A stretch of 64,000 nt of DNA from Gallionella sp. GTDB taxonomy: Bacteria; Pseudomonadota; Gammaproteobacteria; Burkholderiales; Gallionellaceae. Positions 51,951 through 62,905 of this stretch are shown here, piece after piece; position 1 is the stretch's first letter; each line of letters starts with the position of its first letter. Under the pieces are notes generated by a model. That model ran no database searches, was not told the DNA's origin, and was given only the letters and a program-made list of their open reading frames with translations. A program made the translations under genes and the position numbers. The stretch lies in NCBI GenBank assembly GCA_023259035.1, contig JAHFRA010000006.1, forward strand, positions 1-64,000, in the 5' to 3' direction.

Positions 51951-52559
51951 ATGAAGCTGCTCGGCACCAACGCCAGCCCCTATGTGCGCAAAGTGCGCCT
52001 GGTGCTGCTGGAGAAAAACATCCCGCACGATTACGTCGTTGATCCGCCGCGCGGGCCGGGCAGCCAAGTGGCGCGCGTCAATCCGTTGGGGCGGATTCCT
52101 GCGCTGATACTCGACGATGAAACCTGCGTGTTCGATTCGCCGGTGATCGCCGAATTTGCCGACAGCCTGAACGACCATCCGATCCTGATTCCGCGCAACG
52201 ATGCGCGGGCGCGTATGCGCGTCAAGCGCTGGGAGGCGCTGGCGGATGGCATCATGGATTCCGCGGTCACGGTGCGCACCGAAAGCATGCGCCCTGCTGA
52301 GAAGCAGGAAGCCGGCAATATCAACCTGCACAACAACGCCATCACGCGTGCACTGGTTTATGCGGCAGATCAATTGGGGGCAAGCGAATGGTGCGAAGGC
52401 GATTCCATCGCGCTGGCCGATCTCGCGCTGGCGAGCGCCCTGGCCTATCTGGATTTGCGCCAGACCGGGCGCGACTGGCGTAGCGCCCATCCCAACCTGG
52501 ACGCATGGTTTATCCGCATCAGCAAGCGTGCCAGCGTCCGCGCCACGCTTGCCGGTTGA
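51951..52559 (+). CDS. Glutathione S-transferase family protein
   Basis: MKLLGTNASPYVRKVRLVLLEKNIPHDYV...NPLGRIPALILDDETCVFDSPVIAEF. Confidence 0.92.
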   Translation: MKLLGTNASPYVRKVRLVLLEKNIPHDYVVDPPRGPGSQVARVNPLGRIPALILDDETCVFDSPVIAEFADSLNDHPILIPRNDARARMRVKRWEALADGIMDSAVTVRTESMRPAEKQEAGNINLHNNAITRALVYAADQLGASEWCEGDSIALADLALASALAYLDLRQTGRDWRSAHPNLDAWFIRISKRASVRATLAG

Positions 52560-52680
52560 GCGCCACCAAACGCCCCGTCTTTGTGCGCACCGCGGCGCAG
52601 CGCACCTAATTAGCGCGCGCATTGGTATTGCTCTGACGCTAAACATTACAAAACCTTTACGAATCAACATCACTTGTCGA

Positions 52681-52697
52681 TGGAACAGAAATTGCTT
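52681..52697 (+). promoter_or_regulatory. Putative sigma-54 promoter of amt
   Basis: TGGAACAGAAATTGCTT: GG-N10-GC spacing, about 40 bp upstream of amt ATG. Confidence 0.65.
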
Positions 52698-52734
52698 ACT
52701 GTTTTCTGATTTGTTCTCACATAGGGGTTAAGAC

Positions 52735-53946
52735 ATGGAAAATCTGGGAAACCTGAAAGCAGGCAGCGATACGCTGTTCATCCTGCTCGGTGCCGTCATG
52801 GTGTTGGCGATGCACGCCGGGTTTGCTTTTCTGGAACTGGGTACGGTGCGCAAGAAGAATCAGGTAAACGCGCTGGTGAAAATTCTCACCGACTTTGCCG
52901 TCTCCACGCTGGCATATTTTTTCATCGGTTACAGCATCGCCTATGGCGTCAATTTTTTCACCGGCGCGGAACAGTTGGCGCAGAAAAATGGCTACGAGCT
53001 GGTCAAATTTTTCTTCCTGCTCACCTTTGCCGCCGCCATTCCCGCCATCGTTTCCGGCGGCGTAGCCGAGCGTGCGCGGTTCAACCCGATGCTTGCCGCC
53101 ACCTTCGTGTTGGTGGGTTTTATTTATCCTTTCTTTGAGGGTATCGTCTGGAATCATAGATTCGGTGTTCAGGATTGGCTGCATGCTTCATTCGGTGCGG
53201 AATTCCACGACTTCGCCGGTTCTGTTGTGGTGCATGCGATGGGCGGCTGGATAGCATTGGCGGCGGTACTGTTGCTCGGCGCTCGGCGCGGTCGCTACAA
53301 CAAGGATGGGCGCCTCTCGGCACATCCTCCTTCGAGCATCCCGTTTCTCGCGCTCGGCGCGTGGATACTCACCGTGGGCTGGTTCGGCTTCAACGTCATG
53401 TCGGCACAGGAAATCAGCAAGATCAGCGGGCTGGTTGCGGTCAACTCGCTGATGGCAATGGTGGGCGGCACACTGGCCGCGCTGTGGCTGGGCAAGAACG
53501 ACCCCGGCTTCGTGCATAACGGCCCGCTGGCCGGGCTGGTGGCGGTATGCGCCGGTTCCGACCTGATGCACCCGATGGGTGCGCTGCTGACCGGCGGCGT
53601 GGCCGGTGGTCTGTTTGTATGGATGTTCACGCTCACGCAGAACCGCTGGAAAATTGACGACGTGCTCGGCGTATGGCCGCTGCATGGCTTGTGCGGCGCA
53701 TGGGGCGGTATCGCTGCGGGCATTTTCGGCATGAAAGCTCTGGGCGGCCTGGGTGGCGTGAGCTTCATGGCGCAATTGTTTGGCACGTTGCTCGGTGTGG
53801 TGATAGCCTTCGCCGGCGGCTGTCTGGTGTATGGCGCGTTAAAGATGTTGGTCGGCATCCGGTTGGATGCAGAGGAAGAATTCAACGGTGCGGATTTGAG
53901 CATCCACAAAATCACTGCCACGCCGGAGCGCGAATCGGGCTGGTAA
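52735..53946 (+). CDS. amt: Ammonium transporter Amt
   Basis: FAGSVVVHAMGGWIALAAVLLLGARRGRY; GWFGFNVMSAQ; WPLHGLCGAWGGIAAGIFG. Confidence 0.96.
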   Translation: MENLGNLKAGSDTLFILLGAVMVLAMHAGFAFLELGTVRKKNQVNALVKILTDFAVSTLAYFFIGYSIAYGVNFFTGAEQLAQKNGYELVKFFFLLTFAAAIPAIVSGGVAERARFNPMLAATFVLVGFIYPFFEGIVWNHRFGVQDWLHASFGAEFHDFAGSVVVHAMGGWIALAAVLLLGARRGRYNKDGRLSAHPPSSIPFLALGAWILTVGWFGFNVMSAQEISKISGLVAVNSLMAMVGGTLAALWLGKNDPGFVHNGPLAGLVAVCAGSDLMHPMGALLTGGVAGGLFVWMFTLTQNRWKIDDVLGVWPLHGLCGAWGGIAAGIFGMKALGGLGGVSFMAQLFGTLLGVVIAFAGGCLVYGALKMLVGIRLDAEEEFNGADLSIHKITATPERESGW

Positions 53947-53995
53947 ATTCAATTTGCTTGGCGGATCCAAGAACCAACTGCTACTAAACAATAAT

Positions 53996-54163
53996 ATGCC
54001 TCTGAACTATTCTCAGGCACTTGTTGGTTCACTCCTTCCCCTGCTTGCGGGGGTTGGGATGGGGGCAAACAACGGCGATTAGCAAGGCAAACGCCCCCTC
54101 CCCCGCGCGCTACGCGCGCAAGGGAGGGAGCATGTGCATCTCCTGAGAATGGTTCAGAGGCAT
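53996..54163. mobile_element. 168-bp MITE-like element with 22-bp TIRs and 9-bp target duplication
   Basis: TIRs ATGCCTCTGAACTATTCTCAGG (53996-54017) and CCTGAGAATGGTTCAGAGGCAT (54142-54163), 21/22 complementary; flanked by AAACAATAA at 53986-53994 and 54164-54172. Confidence 0.85.
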
Positions 54164-54171
54164 AAACAATA

Positions 54172-54200
54172 AAGCACCCCGTAGCTTGCTGCGGGGTATT
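54172..54200 (+). terminator. Hairpin downstream of amt, probable terminator
   Basis: GCACCCCGTAGCTTGCTGCGGGGTATT. Confidence 0.6.
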
Positions 54201-54306
54201 AACGGCGCTCTTCAATCCGCTGGTTCAATCAGCCTTCGCTCCAAAGAGCGGGGAATTGAACCCGTAGAGATTAAACTGTTGCGGTTGGTTATTGAATCCG
54301 TCCTGC

Positions 54307-56262
54307 TTATTCCTTGAATTTCCAGCCGATGGAGCCCGAATCCTCCGAGAATATCCGCGCCTTACGGCTATCCACTTTATGCAAGACGGCCTTGATGTCG
54401 TTACCCGACATGCCGTTAAAAACATCTGCGCCGTTAGCGGACATCATGGTCTGTCCAATGGTGTGGCTAGTAATTTGATCTATAACACACGCGATGCCAT
54501 CCCCCATTCCGTTCCGGTCACGCGTGGCACAGGCAATCTCCTCCTCGTATCCTTTAACCGAAAGGTCAAGCGCACTCATTTCCGCATTGAGCTTTGCCAG
54601 TTGATTGGCCGCCTTGGCGTTATTTTCCACCAGTTTCCGCCAGTTGCCGGCTTGATCCTCCGTCAGTTTGATTGCGCCGCTTTTGATCCGCTCATGCAAC
54701 GCCAGATACTTCGCGAACTCCTGGTCAGATTTCAACGACTCAATTTCTTGCATCCTAGTTTTGCTGGTTTCCCGATCCTCGACAATTTTCTTTTTCAACG
54801 CTGCGATACTTTGATCAAATTCCGACAAATCGGGGACCAGCATCGTCACCAGCGTCTCTTTGCCCCGGCATTCACCGGCGGAGGCGATCTTGATTTTTTC
54901 GGCTGCAATCATGCATCCCTCAACAGCATCTGCGAACACTTCATCGGCAATTATTTCGCAGCTTACCGCATGTTCGACACGGACAATTCTGCCGATAATT
55001 GTGCTGTGCTCGCAGTGATGGATCGTTACCTCCCCATCACGGGCGCGAACCATGGCGCGCGCGACATGTTTGCCCAAGGTGACATTTCCGCCCTGCGATT
55101 CCACCCGCCCACCCGCCGCGTTGCCGGCGATGAAGATGTTGCCGCCTCGCGAAATCACGTTGCCGAAGACATCGGAAAGAAAGGTCATGTGCTTACCCTT
55201 CACCGTGCACCCTTCCTGCACCTCGCCATGCTCGACGAATTCGTCCACTCCCAGCTCCAGATCACCAGTCGTCCTGGCGCTGACGCCCCCTGTGGTTTCG
55301 ATTTTTTCGACAACCGAAATACTGTTCGATTGCTCATCCAGCATGATGAAACCATCCAGCATCGACACGATATATTCGCCATCGGACGCCTGCTCCACGC
55401 GTGTTCCCGCCGACGCGAGCGCGTGTAGATCAAGCTCTTTTGGAATTCCCGGCTCGATGATTTCGCCTGTCACCTTGTAGCCCTGCTTGCCCAACGCTCG
55501 CGGGACTTTTTTGAGCAAGCGCTTCCCTTTGGCAATTTGCGGAAAACGATTTTTGAATGCCTTCAAGTCGGCCTTGCCATCCCGCAAAATCTTGGGGGAA
55601 TTATCGCGGCGCAACTCGAGGTGCACCTCCTGAATTCCGGCATCGCGCCCCTCCGTGGGCGCAAGATACCGGGCGATCGTTACGCGGGCCGATGCGCCGC
55701 TCGCGATGGCCTGGCGCACCGCATCCGCGTCGATGCCGAACTTCACCCCTTTCAGCCACATAGCGGCGACAAACTCATCGAAATCCAGCTTGGTCGGCAC
55801 TTGCCTGGTTTTACTCACATACCCGGTGACCGGCGGTACGCCGTCCTCTCCGGGTTCGCCATAAACCGGCTCTTCATAAGTTTCCTCGATACTGGCCGGC
55901 TCAAAAACATATTCGGCACTATTCCCTCTATCAAGTAGCTTGACTGCCCTATAGAGCGCCTGGCGCTGCGGCGAAAACCGAATAATTTTCGTAGCAATTC
56001 TTGCCTCGGCGCACTTGCCTTGCATCGCTGCCAGCCAGTCAGCATCATGAAGCAATTTGAGAAAAGCGGCATAGTCCAAGCCGGAAAAGCGCATCTCTCC
56101 GGTAAACAACCGATTAACAAAAAACTCAAACCCGCCGACCGCCAGAGCCTGTGCGCGCAGGTCAATGATCACCCCCTCCGGCTGTATCGAGATAAAACCG
56201 GGAAGAATCAGCTCATTTTGCAGAATTTCAGAGGAACCGTTTGGCAAATTGGCAGATGTCAT
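54307..56262 (-). CDS. DUF342/FapA family protein
   Basis: GEIIEPGIPKELDLHALASAGTRVEQASDGEYIVSMLDGFIMLDEQSNSISVVEKIETTGGVSARTTGDLELGVDEFVEHGEVQEGCTVKGKHMTFLSDVFGNVISRGGNIFIAGNAAGG. Confidence 0.85.
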   Translation of the reverse strand: MTSANLPNGSSEILQNELILPGFISIQPEGVIIDLRAQALAVGGFEFFVNRLFTGEMRFSGLDYAAFLKLLHDADWLAAMQGKCAEARIATKIIRFSPQRQALYRAVKLLDRGNSAEYVFEPASIEETYEEPVYGEPGEDGVPPVTGYVSKTRQVPTKLDFDEFVAAMWLKGVKFGIDADAVRQAIASGASARVTIARYLAPTEGRDAGIQEVHLELRRDNSPKILRDGKADLKAFKNRFPQIAKGKRLLKKVPRALGKQGYKVTGEIIEPGIPKELDLHALASAGTRVEQASDGEYIVSMLDGFIMLDEQSNSISVVEKIETTGGVSARTTGDLELGVDEFVEHGEVQEGCTVKGKHMTFLSDVFGNVISRGGNIFIAGNAAGGRVESQGGNVTLGKHVARAMVRARDGEVTIHHCEHSTIIGRIVRVEHAVSCEIIADEVFADAVEGCMIAAEKIKIASAGECRGKETLVTMLVPDLSEFDQSIAALKKKIVEDRETSKTRMQEIESLKSDQEFAKYLALHERIKSGAIKLTEDQAGNWRKLVENNAKAANQLAKLNAEMSALDLSVKGYEEEIACATRDRNGMGDGIACVIDQITSHTIGQTMMSANGADVFNGMSGNDIKAVLHKVDSRKARIFSEDSGSIGWKFKE

Positions 56263-56300
56263 TTCGTGACCTTAATTTTGCAAGCCGACATCGTAAAACA

Positions 56301-57206
56301 TCAACTTTTCTTTATCACCTGCATCGCGGTGGCGACCATTCCGGCAATGTCGGCGGCGTTGCCGGGCAGGATCATGGTGTTGCCTTGTTTGGCGATGTTG
56401 CCGAACGCATCGACGAATCTTTCGGCGACTTTGAGGTTGGCGGCGACGAGGCCGCCTTCGCTTTGAATCGCGTTTGCTACCACCTTGATCGATTCGGCGG
56501 TGGCGTTGGCAACCAGCAGCAGGGCTTCCGCCTCGCCCTGCGCGTTGTTGATGGCAGCTTGTTTTGATCCTTCGGATTCGCGGATCGAGGCGGTCATCTT
56601 GCCTTCGGCGAGATTGATTTCTTCCTGTTTCTTGCCTTCCGATTGGGCGATCAGCGCGCGCTTTTCGCGCTCGGCGGTGATCTGTTTCTGCATCGCGGCG
56701 AGCACCTGCTGCGGCGGGGTGATGTCCTTGATTTCGTAGCGCAGCACTTTCACGCCCCAGTTCGGGCTGGCTTCGTCGAGCGCGAATACCACGGTGCGGT
56801 TGATCGCATCGCGGTCTTCCAGCAATTTATCCAGGTCGCGTTTGCCGCATTCCGAGCGCAGCGCAGTCTGCGCGAGCATGGTGATGGCGGCGAGATAATT
56901 CGAGGTGCCATAGCTGGCACGCGAGGCATCGGTGATCTGGTAATACAGCACCCCGTCCACTTGCACCTGGGTGTTGTCGCGCGTAATGCAGACCTGCGGA
57001 GCAATATCCAGCGGGAACTCGGTGAGACGGTGGCGATAGGCGACGCGGTCCATGAACGGAATGACGATATTCAGGCCGGGTTCCAGCGTCCGGTTGTATT
57101 TGCCAAACCGCTCGACCACCCACGCGTTTTGCTGCGGCACGATTTTGATCGACTGAAAGGCCAGAATTACCGCGAAGATTCCCAATACGATGACGAACAT
57201 ATCCAT
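56301..57206 (-). CDS. SPFH domain (stomatin/HflK-like) membrane protein
   Basis: IKIVPQQNAWVVERFGKYNRTLEPGLNIVIPFMDRVAYRHRLTEFPLDIAPQVCITRDNTQVQVDGVLYYQITDA. Confidence 0.94.
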   Translation of the reverse strand: MDMFVIVLGIFAVILAFQSIKIVPQQNAWVVERFGKYNRTLEPGLNIVIPFMDRVAYRHRLTEFPLDIAPQVCITRDNTQVQVDGVLYYQITDASRASYGTSNYLAAITMLAQTALRSECGKRDLDKLLEDRDAINRTVVFALDEASPNWGVKVLRYEIKDITPPQQVLAAMQKQITAEREKRALIAQSEGKKQEEINLAEGKMTASIRESEGSKQAAINNAQGEAEALLLVANATAESIKVVANAIQSEGGLVAANLKVAERFVDAFGNIAKQGNTMILPGNAADIAGMVATAMQVIKKS

Positions 57207-57264
57207 GTTTTTCTCCTTGCGTTGAGGTGGTTACAAATTACATCCGCGTTGCTCGAAGACCGAG

Positions 57265-57681
57265 CTACTCGATTATCAGACGGGAGCCGGAAATTTCCTT
57301 GATGCGCCATGTCTGCCGGGCTGCGTCCGCCACCGCTTCGCCCGCCAGTTCGGCATCCCATTCCGCCCCGCGATAGCTGACACGGGCATGGCGTTCGTCC
57401 GACCAGTTCACGGCGCGCACGGTCTGGCCGATATCGTTGGCGAAGTTGACATTCTCATGCGGGCGGGCGTGTTGTTTATTCCACCGATAGATGCCCGCCA
57501 CGCTCGCCGAACACAACACTGCCGCAACGATGGCCTGTCCGCTCCACGCCACACCCATATACGCAACGAAACCTGCAACCGCCAGCCCGAATGCGACGGC
57601 AATCAGATAGAACGTGCCGCTGGACATTTCGGCTATCACCAGCGCCACCGCCGCCAACCACCATATCCAATATGCTTCCAT
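57265..57681 (-). CDS. NfeD family protein
   Basis: MEAYWIWWLAAVALVIAEMSSGTFYLIAVAFGLAVAGFVAYMG; pairs with SPFH gene. Confidence 0.88.
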   Translation of the reverse strand: MEAYWIWWLAAVALVIAEMSSGTFYLIAVAFGLAVAGFVAYMGVAWSGQAIVAAVLCSASVAGIYRWNKQHARPHENVNFANDIGQTVRAVNWSDERHARVSYRGAEWDAELAGEAVADAARQTWRIKEISGSRLIIE

Positions 57682-57751
57682 CTCGCCTCCTCGTTTGTTT
57701 TTCCGACGGGTGCATTTTGCCACGTTTACCGGATAATTCGGTGATCCAAAC

Positions 57752-57780
57752 AAAAACTCCCGCTCACGGCGGGAGTTTTA
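57752..57780. terminator. Rho-independent terminator between the nuo operon end and nfeD
   Basis: AAAACTCCCGC-TCACG-GCGGGAGTTTT. Confidence 0.8.
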
Positions 57781-57805
57781 GCACAGCGATAATGGCAGCC
57801 CGGCT

Positions 57806-59263
57806 TTAATGCAGCAACAACGATTGCTGTACCGCTACGGCGCAAACCGACATCAGCTTGCTTGGCAACAAGCCAAGCAACAATACTCCCAAACCGTTGG
57901 CACTCATCAGCAACACGGTGTCTTGTTCGAAGGTAATCGCTGCGTGGCTTTCCGGCGCATCGAAGTACATCAGTTTGACGATGCGCAGGTAGTAGAACGC
58001 GCCGATCAGCGAGAACAATACCGCAACGACGGCCAGCCAGATATGTCCCGCCTGCACGACAGCGTTCAGCACTGAAAATTTGGCGTAGAAACCGACCGTG
58101 GGCGGCACGCCGGCCATGGAAAACATCAGCAACAGCATCAGGAAAGCGAGCCACGGGCTGCGCCTGCTGAGCCCCTTGAAATCATTGAGGGTATCGGCCT
58201 CAAATCCATCTGCGCGAGATAGCAGCATGATCATGCCAAACGCGCCCAGCGACATCAGCGCGTACACCACGACATAGAACATCGACGCTCCATAACCCTC
58301 GGTGTTGCCGCTCAATAAGCCAAGCAGCAAAAATCCCATGTGGGTAATGGTCGAGTAGGCGAACATGCGTTTGAGGTTGGTTTGTGCGATCGCGGAGATG
58401 TTGCCGAGCGCCATCGAAGCAATCGCAAGAATAATCAACATACCCGACCAGTGTTGCACCAGGGGTTGCAGCCCTTCGGCCAGAATGCGCGCAGCAAAGG
58501 CGAATGCAGCGAGCTTGGGAGCCGAGCCGATCAGCATGGTTATGGCGGTTGGCGCACCTTGATACACGTCCGGCACCCACATGTGAAAGGGCACTACGCC
58601 GAGCTTGAAGGCCAGGCCGGAGACCATGAACACCAGACCGAACACCAGCAAATTCTTGTCCGCCGCGCCGGACTGAATCGCCTGCGACACAACACTCAAC
58701 TGCAGCGCGCCGGTCGCGCCATACAGCATCGACATGCCGTATAACAACAGGCTGGAAGCCAGCGCGCCAAGCACAAAGTATTTCATCGATGCTTCGATGG
58801 CGACGGAAGAATCGCGTTGCAAGGCAACTATCGTGTACAGGCTGAGAGAGAGCAGTTCCAGACCGAGATACAGGGTGAGGAAGTGGTTGGCGGAGATCAT
58901 CACCATCATGCCGAGCAGCGCGAACAAGACCAGCACCATGAACTCGCCGGTGAACAGGTCGCGCGCAGTGAGATATTGGCGCGAATATACCAGCATCATG
59001 GACAACGCCAGACAGGTCAGCAGTTTCAGCACATCGGACATCAGATCATCGACGACCATATCGTGAAAGGCATATACCACGCCGTTTTCGTGCGTGCCGA
59101 CGATAATCAGCGAACAGCCCAGCAAGGTGAGTTGCACCAGCAGGTAGGTGGCCATCCTGCCGCTTTGCCTGATCAACAAATCTGCAATCAGTATCACGCA
59201 CGCCATGGTCAGCACGAAGACCTCGGGAAGCACAGGCAATAAATTGGATATGGCAAAGTTCAT
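57806..59263 (-). CDS. nuoN: NADH-quinone oxidoreductase subunit N
   Basis: NuoN-specific pattern: [49 protein letters not shown]. Confidence 0.95.
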   Translation of the reverse strand: MNFAISNLLPVLPEVFVLTMACVILIADLLIRQSGRMATYLLVQLTLLGCSLIIVGTHENGVVYAFHDMVVDDLMSDVLKLLTCLALSMMLVYSRQYLTARDLFTGEFMVLVLFALLGMMVMISANHFLTLYLGLELLSLSLYTIVALQRDSSVAIEASMKYFVLGALASSLLLYGMSMLYGATGALQLSVVSQAIQSGAADKNLLVFGLVFMVSGLAFKLGVVPFHMWVPDVYQGAPTAITMLIGSAPKLAAFAFAARILAEGLQPLVQHWSGMLIILAIASMALGNISAIAQTNLKRMFAYSTITHMGFLLLGLLSGNTEGYGASMFYVVVYALMSLGAFGMIMLLSRADGFEADTLNDFKGLSRRSPWLAFLMLLLMFSMAGVPPTVGFYAKFSVLNAVVQAGHIWLAVVAVLFSLIGAFYYLRIVKLMYFDAPESHAAITFEQDTVLLMSANGLGVLLLGLLPSKLMSVCAVAVQQSLLLH

Positions 59264-60900
59264 AGCGTCTGTTTCCGATCCCAGTTAGAGATTTGACAAG
59301 GCGGCGCGCGGCATGAGTCAGCAGGTGCCCGGTCGGCTGCGGCGGTGTTCACCACGGCATGCTGAGCTCTCCGGTCAGGCAGCGGCGGATGTACCACGTC
59401 ATTATGTCCTTCGATATTGTTGACGCCCCGAACCGACGACATCTCCGACACGACATGTTTGACGCTCGCCCGTATCCTGTCGAGGAACGGTTCCGGATTG
59501 AAGCCGATCCAGAAAACCAGCACCAGCAGTGGCACTAGCGTTGCGATCTCGCGACCGTTGAGGTCGGCAACAACAACGCCCTCCTCCCGGCTATGCTCCC
59601 CCCAAACAATCCGTTGCAACATCCAGAGCATGTAGGCCACTGTGAGCACCACCCCGCCGATGGAGATTGCCCCGGCTAACAGGTTGCTTTTAAAGGTTCC
59701 GACCAGCACCAGAAATTCCCCGACAAACGAATTCGTCCCGGGAAGCCCGAAGGAAGCAAATGAAAAAATAGCCAACAGCGTCACATAAATCGGCACCGTC
59801 ATCCGCAACCCGCTGCAATCCAGGATAAGCCGGCTGTGGGTTCTTTCGTAAATTATTCCCACGCAGAGAAACAGCGCCCCGGTGGTAATCCCGTGGTTGA
59901 CCATCTGGAGAATGGCCCCTTCGATACCCTGTGAGTTAAAAACGAATATTCCCAATGTAACGAATCCCATATGCCCGACGCTGGAGTAGGCAACCAACTT
60001 CTTGAGATCGGTCTGCACCAGCGCCATGTATGAGCCCCAGATGATGGCAATCAACGAAAGCGCCAGAATGATCGGCGCAAAAGCGTGGCTCGCATCGGGT
60101 GCCATCGGCAAGCTGAATCTCAAAAATCCGTAGGTACCCAGCTTCAGCATCACGCTTGCCAGCATCACGCTACCGGCGGTGGGCGCCTCGACGTGGGCAT
60201 CGGGCAGCCAGGTGTGAAACGGGAACATCGGGACCTTGATCGCGAAGGCCAGGAAAAAAGCCCAGAACACCCAGAACTGGAACGTTGCGCTGTATGCTCC
60301 TTTCGATAATTCCCGAATATCAAACGTCTCGCCGCCCGTGTAATACAGCGCCAGTATTGCCACCAGCATCGGAAGGCTTCCGGTCATCGTATAGAGAAAG
60401 AACTTCAACGCGGCATATACCCGGCGCTGACCACCCCATACTCCGATGATAAGGAACATCGGGATGAGTTCGGCCTCCCAGAAGACGAAGAACAGGAACA
60501 AATCGAGCGACACAAAGACTCCGATTAGCGCCGCCTCCATGACCAGGAGCGCCATCATGTACTCCTTGACCCGCGTATCAATAGCCTTCCATGAACAGAG
60601 CACGCAGAGCGGGGTAATCAGGGTGGTGAGCAACACCAGCAGCACGCTGATACCGTCCACTCCGACGGCATAGTTAATGTTGAAAGCGGGTATCCATGAC
60701 ACCCGCGTAACAAACTGCATTTCGTGGCTGGCGGTATCGAAGGAAAACCACAGCGGAAGCGAAACAACAAAAACCAGCAACGTAAAAGCCAGGGCGATCC
60801 AGCGTGACCACCCGTCATTGCGCGGGGCAAGGCCGATTATCGCCGCGCCGAGGACTGGGAGAAATATAAGCAAACTTAATAGATTGGATTCGTGTATCAC
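59260..60900 (-). CDS. nuoM: NADH-quinone oxidoreductase subunit M
   Basis: [83 protein letters not shown]. Confidence 0.95.
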   Translation of the reverse strand: MIHESNLLSLLIFLPVLGAAIIGLAPRNDGWSRWIALAFTLLVFVVSLPLWFSFDTASHEMQFVTRVSWIPAFNINYAVGVDGISVLLVLLTTLITPLCVLCSWKAIDTRVKEYMMALLVMEAALIGVFVSLDLFLFFVFWEAELIPMFLIIGVWGGQRRVYAALKFFLYTMTGSLPMLVAILALYYTGGETFDIRELSKGAYSATFQFWVFWAFFLAFAIKVPMFPFHTWLPDAHVEAPTAGSVMLASVMLKLGTYGFLRFSLPMAPDASHAFAPIILALSLIAIIWGSYMALVQTDLKKLVAYSSVGHMGFVTLGIFVFNSQGIEGAILQMVNHGITTGALFLCVGIIYERTHSRLILDCSGLRMTVPIYVTLLAIFSFASFGLPGTNSFVGEFLVLVGTFKSNLLAGAISIGGVVLTVAYMLWMLQRIVWGEHSREEGVVVADLNGREIATLVPLLVLVFWIGFNPEPFLDRIRASVKHVVSEMSSVRGVNNIEGHNDVVHPPLPDRRAQHAVVNTAAADRAPADSCRAPPCQISNWDRKQTL

Positions 60901-60909
60901 GCTATAACC

Positions 60910-62658
60910 TCAGAACAGTGAATAAAGGCTCAGGATTAAAAGTGATCCCACCATAACCAGGGCGTAATGCTGGAGTTGTCCGGTTTGCATCTGCCGCAGC
61001 GTGCCGGCCCCTTTCACCACCGCCGCTGCAACGGCGTTGACAGCCCCGTCAATAACGTTCTTGTCAAGCCACAGCCCTTTTGTGCCAAGTGTCAGATTGC
61101 CGCGGAACACGTGACGGTACACCTGAATAAACCAGTTCTCGATGGGGGTTACCACGTGGTACACGAACCGCATAAACAGGCCCGCACCCTTCCGGTAGAA
61201 CCAGTCTACATCCAGGGTAATCTTGCGCAGCCCCCCGAGTTTCTTGCGCAGCATGAAGAAGCCCATGGCGGTAAACAGCAGTATCTGCAACGCCCAGACG
61301 ATATGGGTTGGCGTGTAAGAGTGGTAATCAACGAGGTTCGGCAGCTTGTCGTAAAGCCATGCCGGATAAACACCGATGAAGACACACAAAAACGCGGCCA
61401 TCCCCATCGCCACCAGCATGTTGCGCGGTGGTTCGGTTGGCCGTACCCCGCAATCTTTGCCAAAGAAGGTGTAATAGGGTATTTTCAGCCCCAGACACAG
61501 GAACGTTCCGACGGAAGCCAGCGTGAGCAGCAGCCATATCTGGGGAAGATGCATTTCGGCGGCGGCAGAAATTTCCATGGACTTGCTGACGAATCCGCTA
61601 AACAGGGGGAAAGCCGAAATCGACAAGGCGCCGATCATATAGAGAACGAAGGTCACCGGCATGTAGCGGTATAGCCCTCCCAGTTCGCTCAGCTTGCTCC
61701 GCCCGGTCATTTGAAGGACGGCCCCCGCCCCCATAAACAGCAGCCCTTTGTACAGGATGTGCGCGAAAGCATGGGCGACCGCGCCGTTGACAGCCAGAGC
61801 CGACCCCATCCCCACGGCGGCCACCATAAAGCCCACCTGGCTGATGATGTGGTAGCCGAGAAGCCTGCGAATATCGTTCGACAGCATGGCAAACACCACG
61901 CCGTAGAGTGCCATGACGGTGCCCATCCAGATGAGTATCTCTGTCCCGGGGTAGGCGCGGATCAAAGCATAAACCGCCGTCTTGGTGGTGAAGGCGCTCA
62001 GGAAAACCGCTCCGGTCACCGTTGCTTCAGGGTAGGCATCGGTCAACCATGCATGCAGCGGAGGAACGGCAGCGTTGAGCATGAAGCCGATCATGATCAG
62101 ATAGAACGCCGGGCCTTGTTGTCCCTGCATCACATCGAAACGGGTCGATCCGGTCGTCACATAAAAGATCACGATCCCGGCAAGCAGCACCAGGCCTCCG
62201 ACGGCATGCACGAGCAGATACCGGTACCCGGCTTCGATCGAGGCCTGTACCCGGCGCGACCAGATAAGCCAGACCGAGGCGAACGCCATCAGCTCCCAAA
62301 ACACAAACAGCGTCAGGAGATCGCCGGCAAACGTTGCGCCGAGCGATGACCCGGCATAGACGAACGCGGCGATATGTTGCCCATTGTCCTTGACATGCAG
62401 CGCATAGATTGACCCGATCAGCACCGCGCATGAGAACACGTAGGCGAAAGCCAGGCTGAGCTTGTCCACCCGGCCGAAGATCAGTTCAAATCCGAGGAAC
62501 TTGACGACACCATGGACGCCGGGCGACATCAGCATCACGGTCAACAGCGCAAGGACCGGGAGGAGAACGAGATAAATCTGCTGTGCTCTGCCCTTGAAGA
62601 AAGGAATGAGCAATGCCCCCAAAATGAGGAAGGCTGAAGGGTGAACCCAATCAATCAT
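60910..62658 (-). CDS. NuoL/MrpD-like proton-translocating antiporter subunit
   Basis: LFVFWELMAFASVWLIWSRR...PLHAWLTDAYPEATVTGAVFLSAFTTKTAVYALIRAYPG; NuoL-like C-terminus GTLRQMQTGQLQHYALVM. Confidence 0.88.
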   Translation of the reverse strand: MIDWVHPSAFLILGALLIPFFKGRAQQIYLVLLPVLALLTVMLMSPGVHGVVKFLGFELIFGRVDKLSLAFAYVFSCAVLIGSIYALHVKDNGQHIAAFVYAGSSLGATFAGDLLTLFVFWELMAFASVWLIWSRRVQASIEAGYRYLLVHAVGGLVLLAGIVIFYVTTGSTRFDVMQGQQGPAFYLIMIGFMLNAAVPPLHAWLTDAYPEATVTGAVFLSAFTTKTAVYALIRAYPGTEILIWMGTVMALYGVVFAMLSNDIRRLLGYHIISQVGFMVAAVGMGSALAVNGAVAHAFAHILYKGLLFMGAGAVLQMTGRSKLSELGGLYRYMPVTFVLYMIGALSISAFPLFSGFVSKSMEISAAAEMHLPQIWLLLTLASVGTFLCLGLKIPYYTFFGKDCGVRPTEPPRNMLVAMGMAAFLCVFIGVYPAWLYDKLPNLVDYHSYTPTHIVWALQILLFTAMGFFMLRKKLGGLRKITLDVDWFYRKGAGLFMRFVYHVVTPIENWFIQVYRHVFRGNLTLGTKGLWLDKNVIDGAVNAVAAAVVKGAGTLRQMQTGQLQHYALVMVGSLLILSLYSLF

Positions 62659-62905
62659 TGTAGTAATCCTCAGGCCGTCCCAGCCAATAGTGCCCCAACG
62701 TCTTCGAAACGACGACGATCAGGATAAAAGAAAGAAGGCCGTAGACAGCACTAAACCCCGGGATATCGTCCCAGAAATAATGTGAGTGGTGCCGGGGAAG
62801 AAAAAAATCGATCACGACAAGGAGCGCCAGAACCGTGAAACCGATCCGCTTCAACGTGTTTGCGTTATTCACCAGGTTTTCCAGAATTTTGCCAATATCC
62901 ATCAT
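62651..62905 (-). CDS. Small membrane protein between antiporter-like subunits
   Basis: 84 aa, overlaps both neighbours' start/stop; LKRIGFTVLALLVVIDFFLPRHHSHYFWDDIPGFSAVYGLLSFILIVVVSK. Confidence 0.75.
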   Translation of the reverse strand: MMDIGKILENLVNNANTLKRIGFTVLALLVVIDFFLPRHHSHYFWDDIPGFSAVYGLLSFILIVVVSKTLGHYWLGRPEDYYND

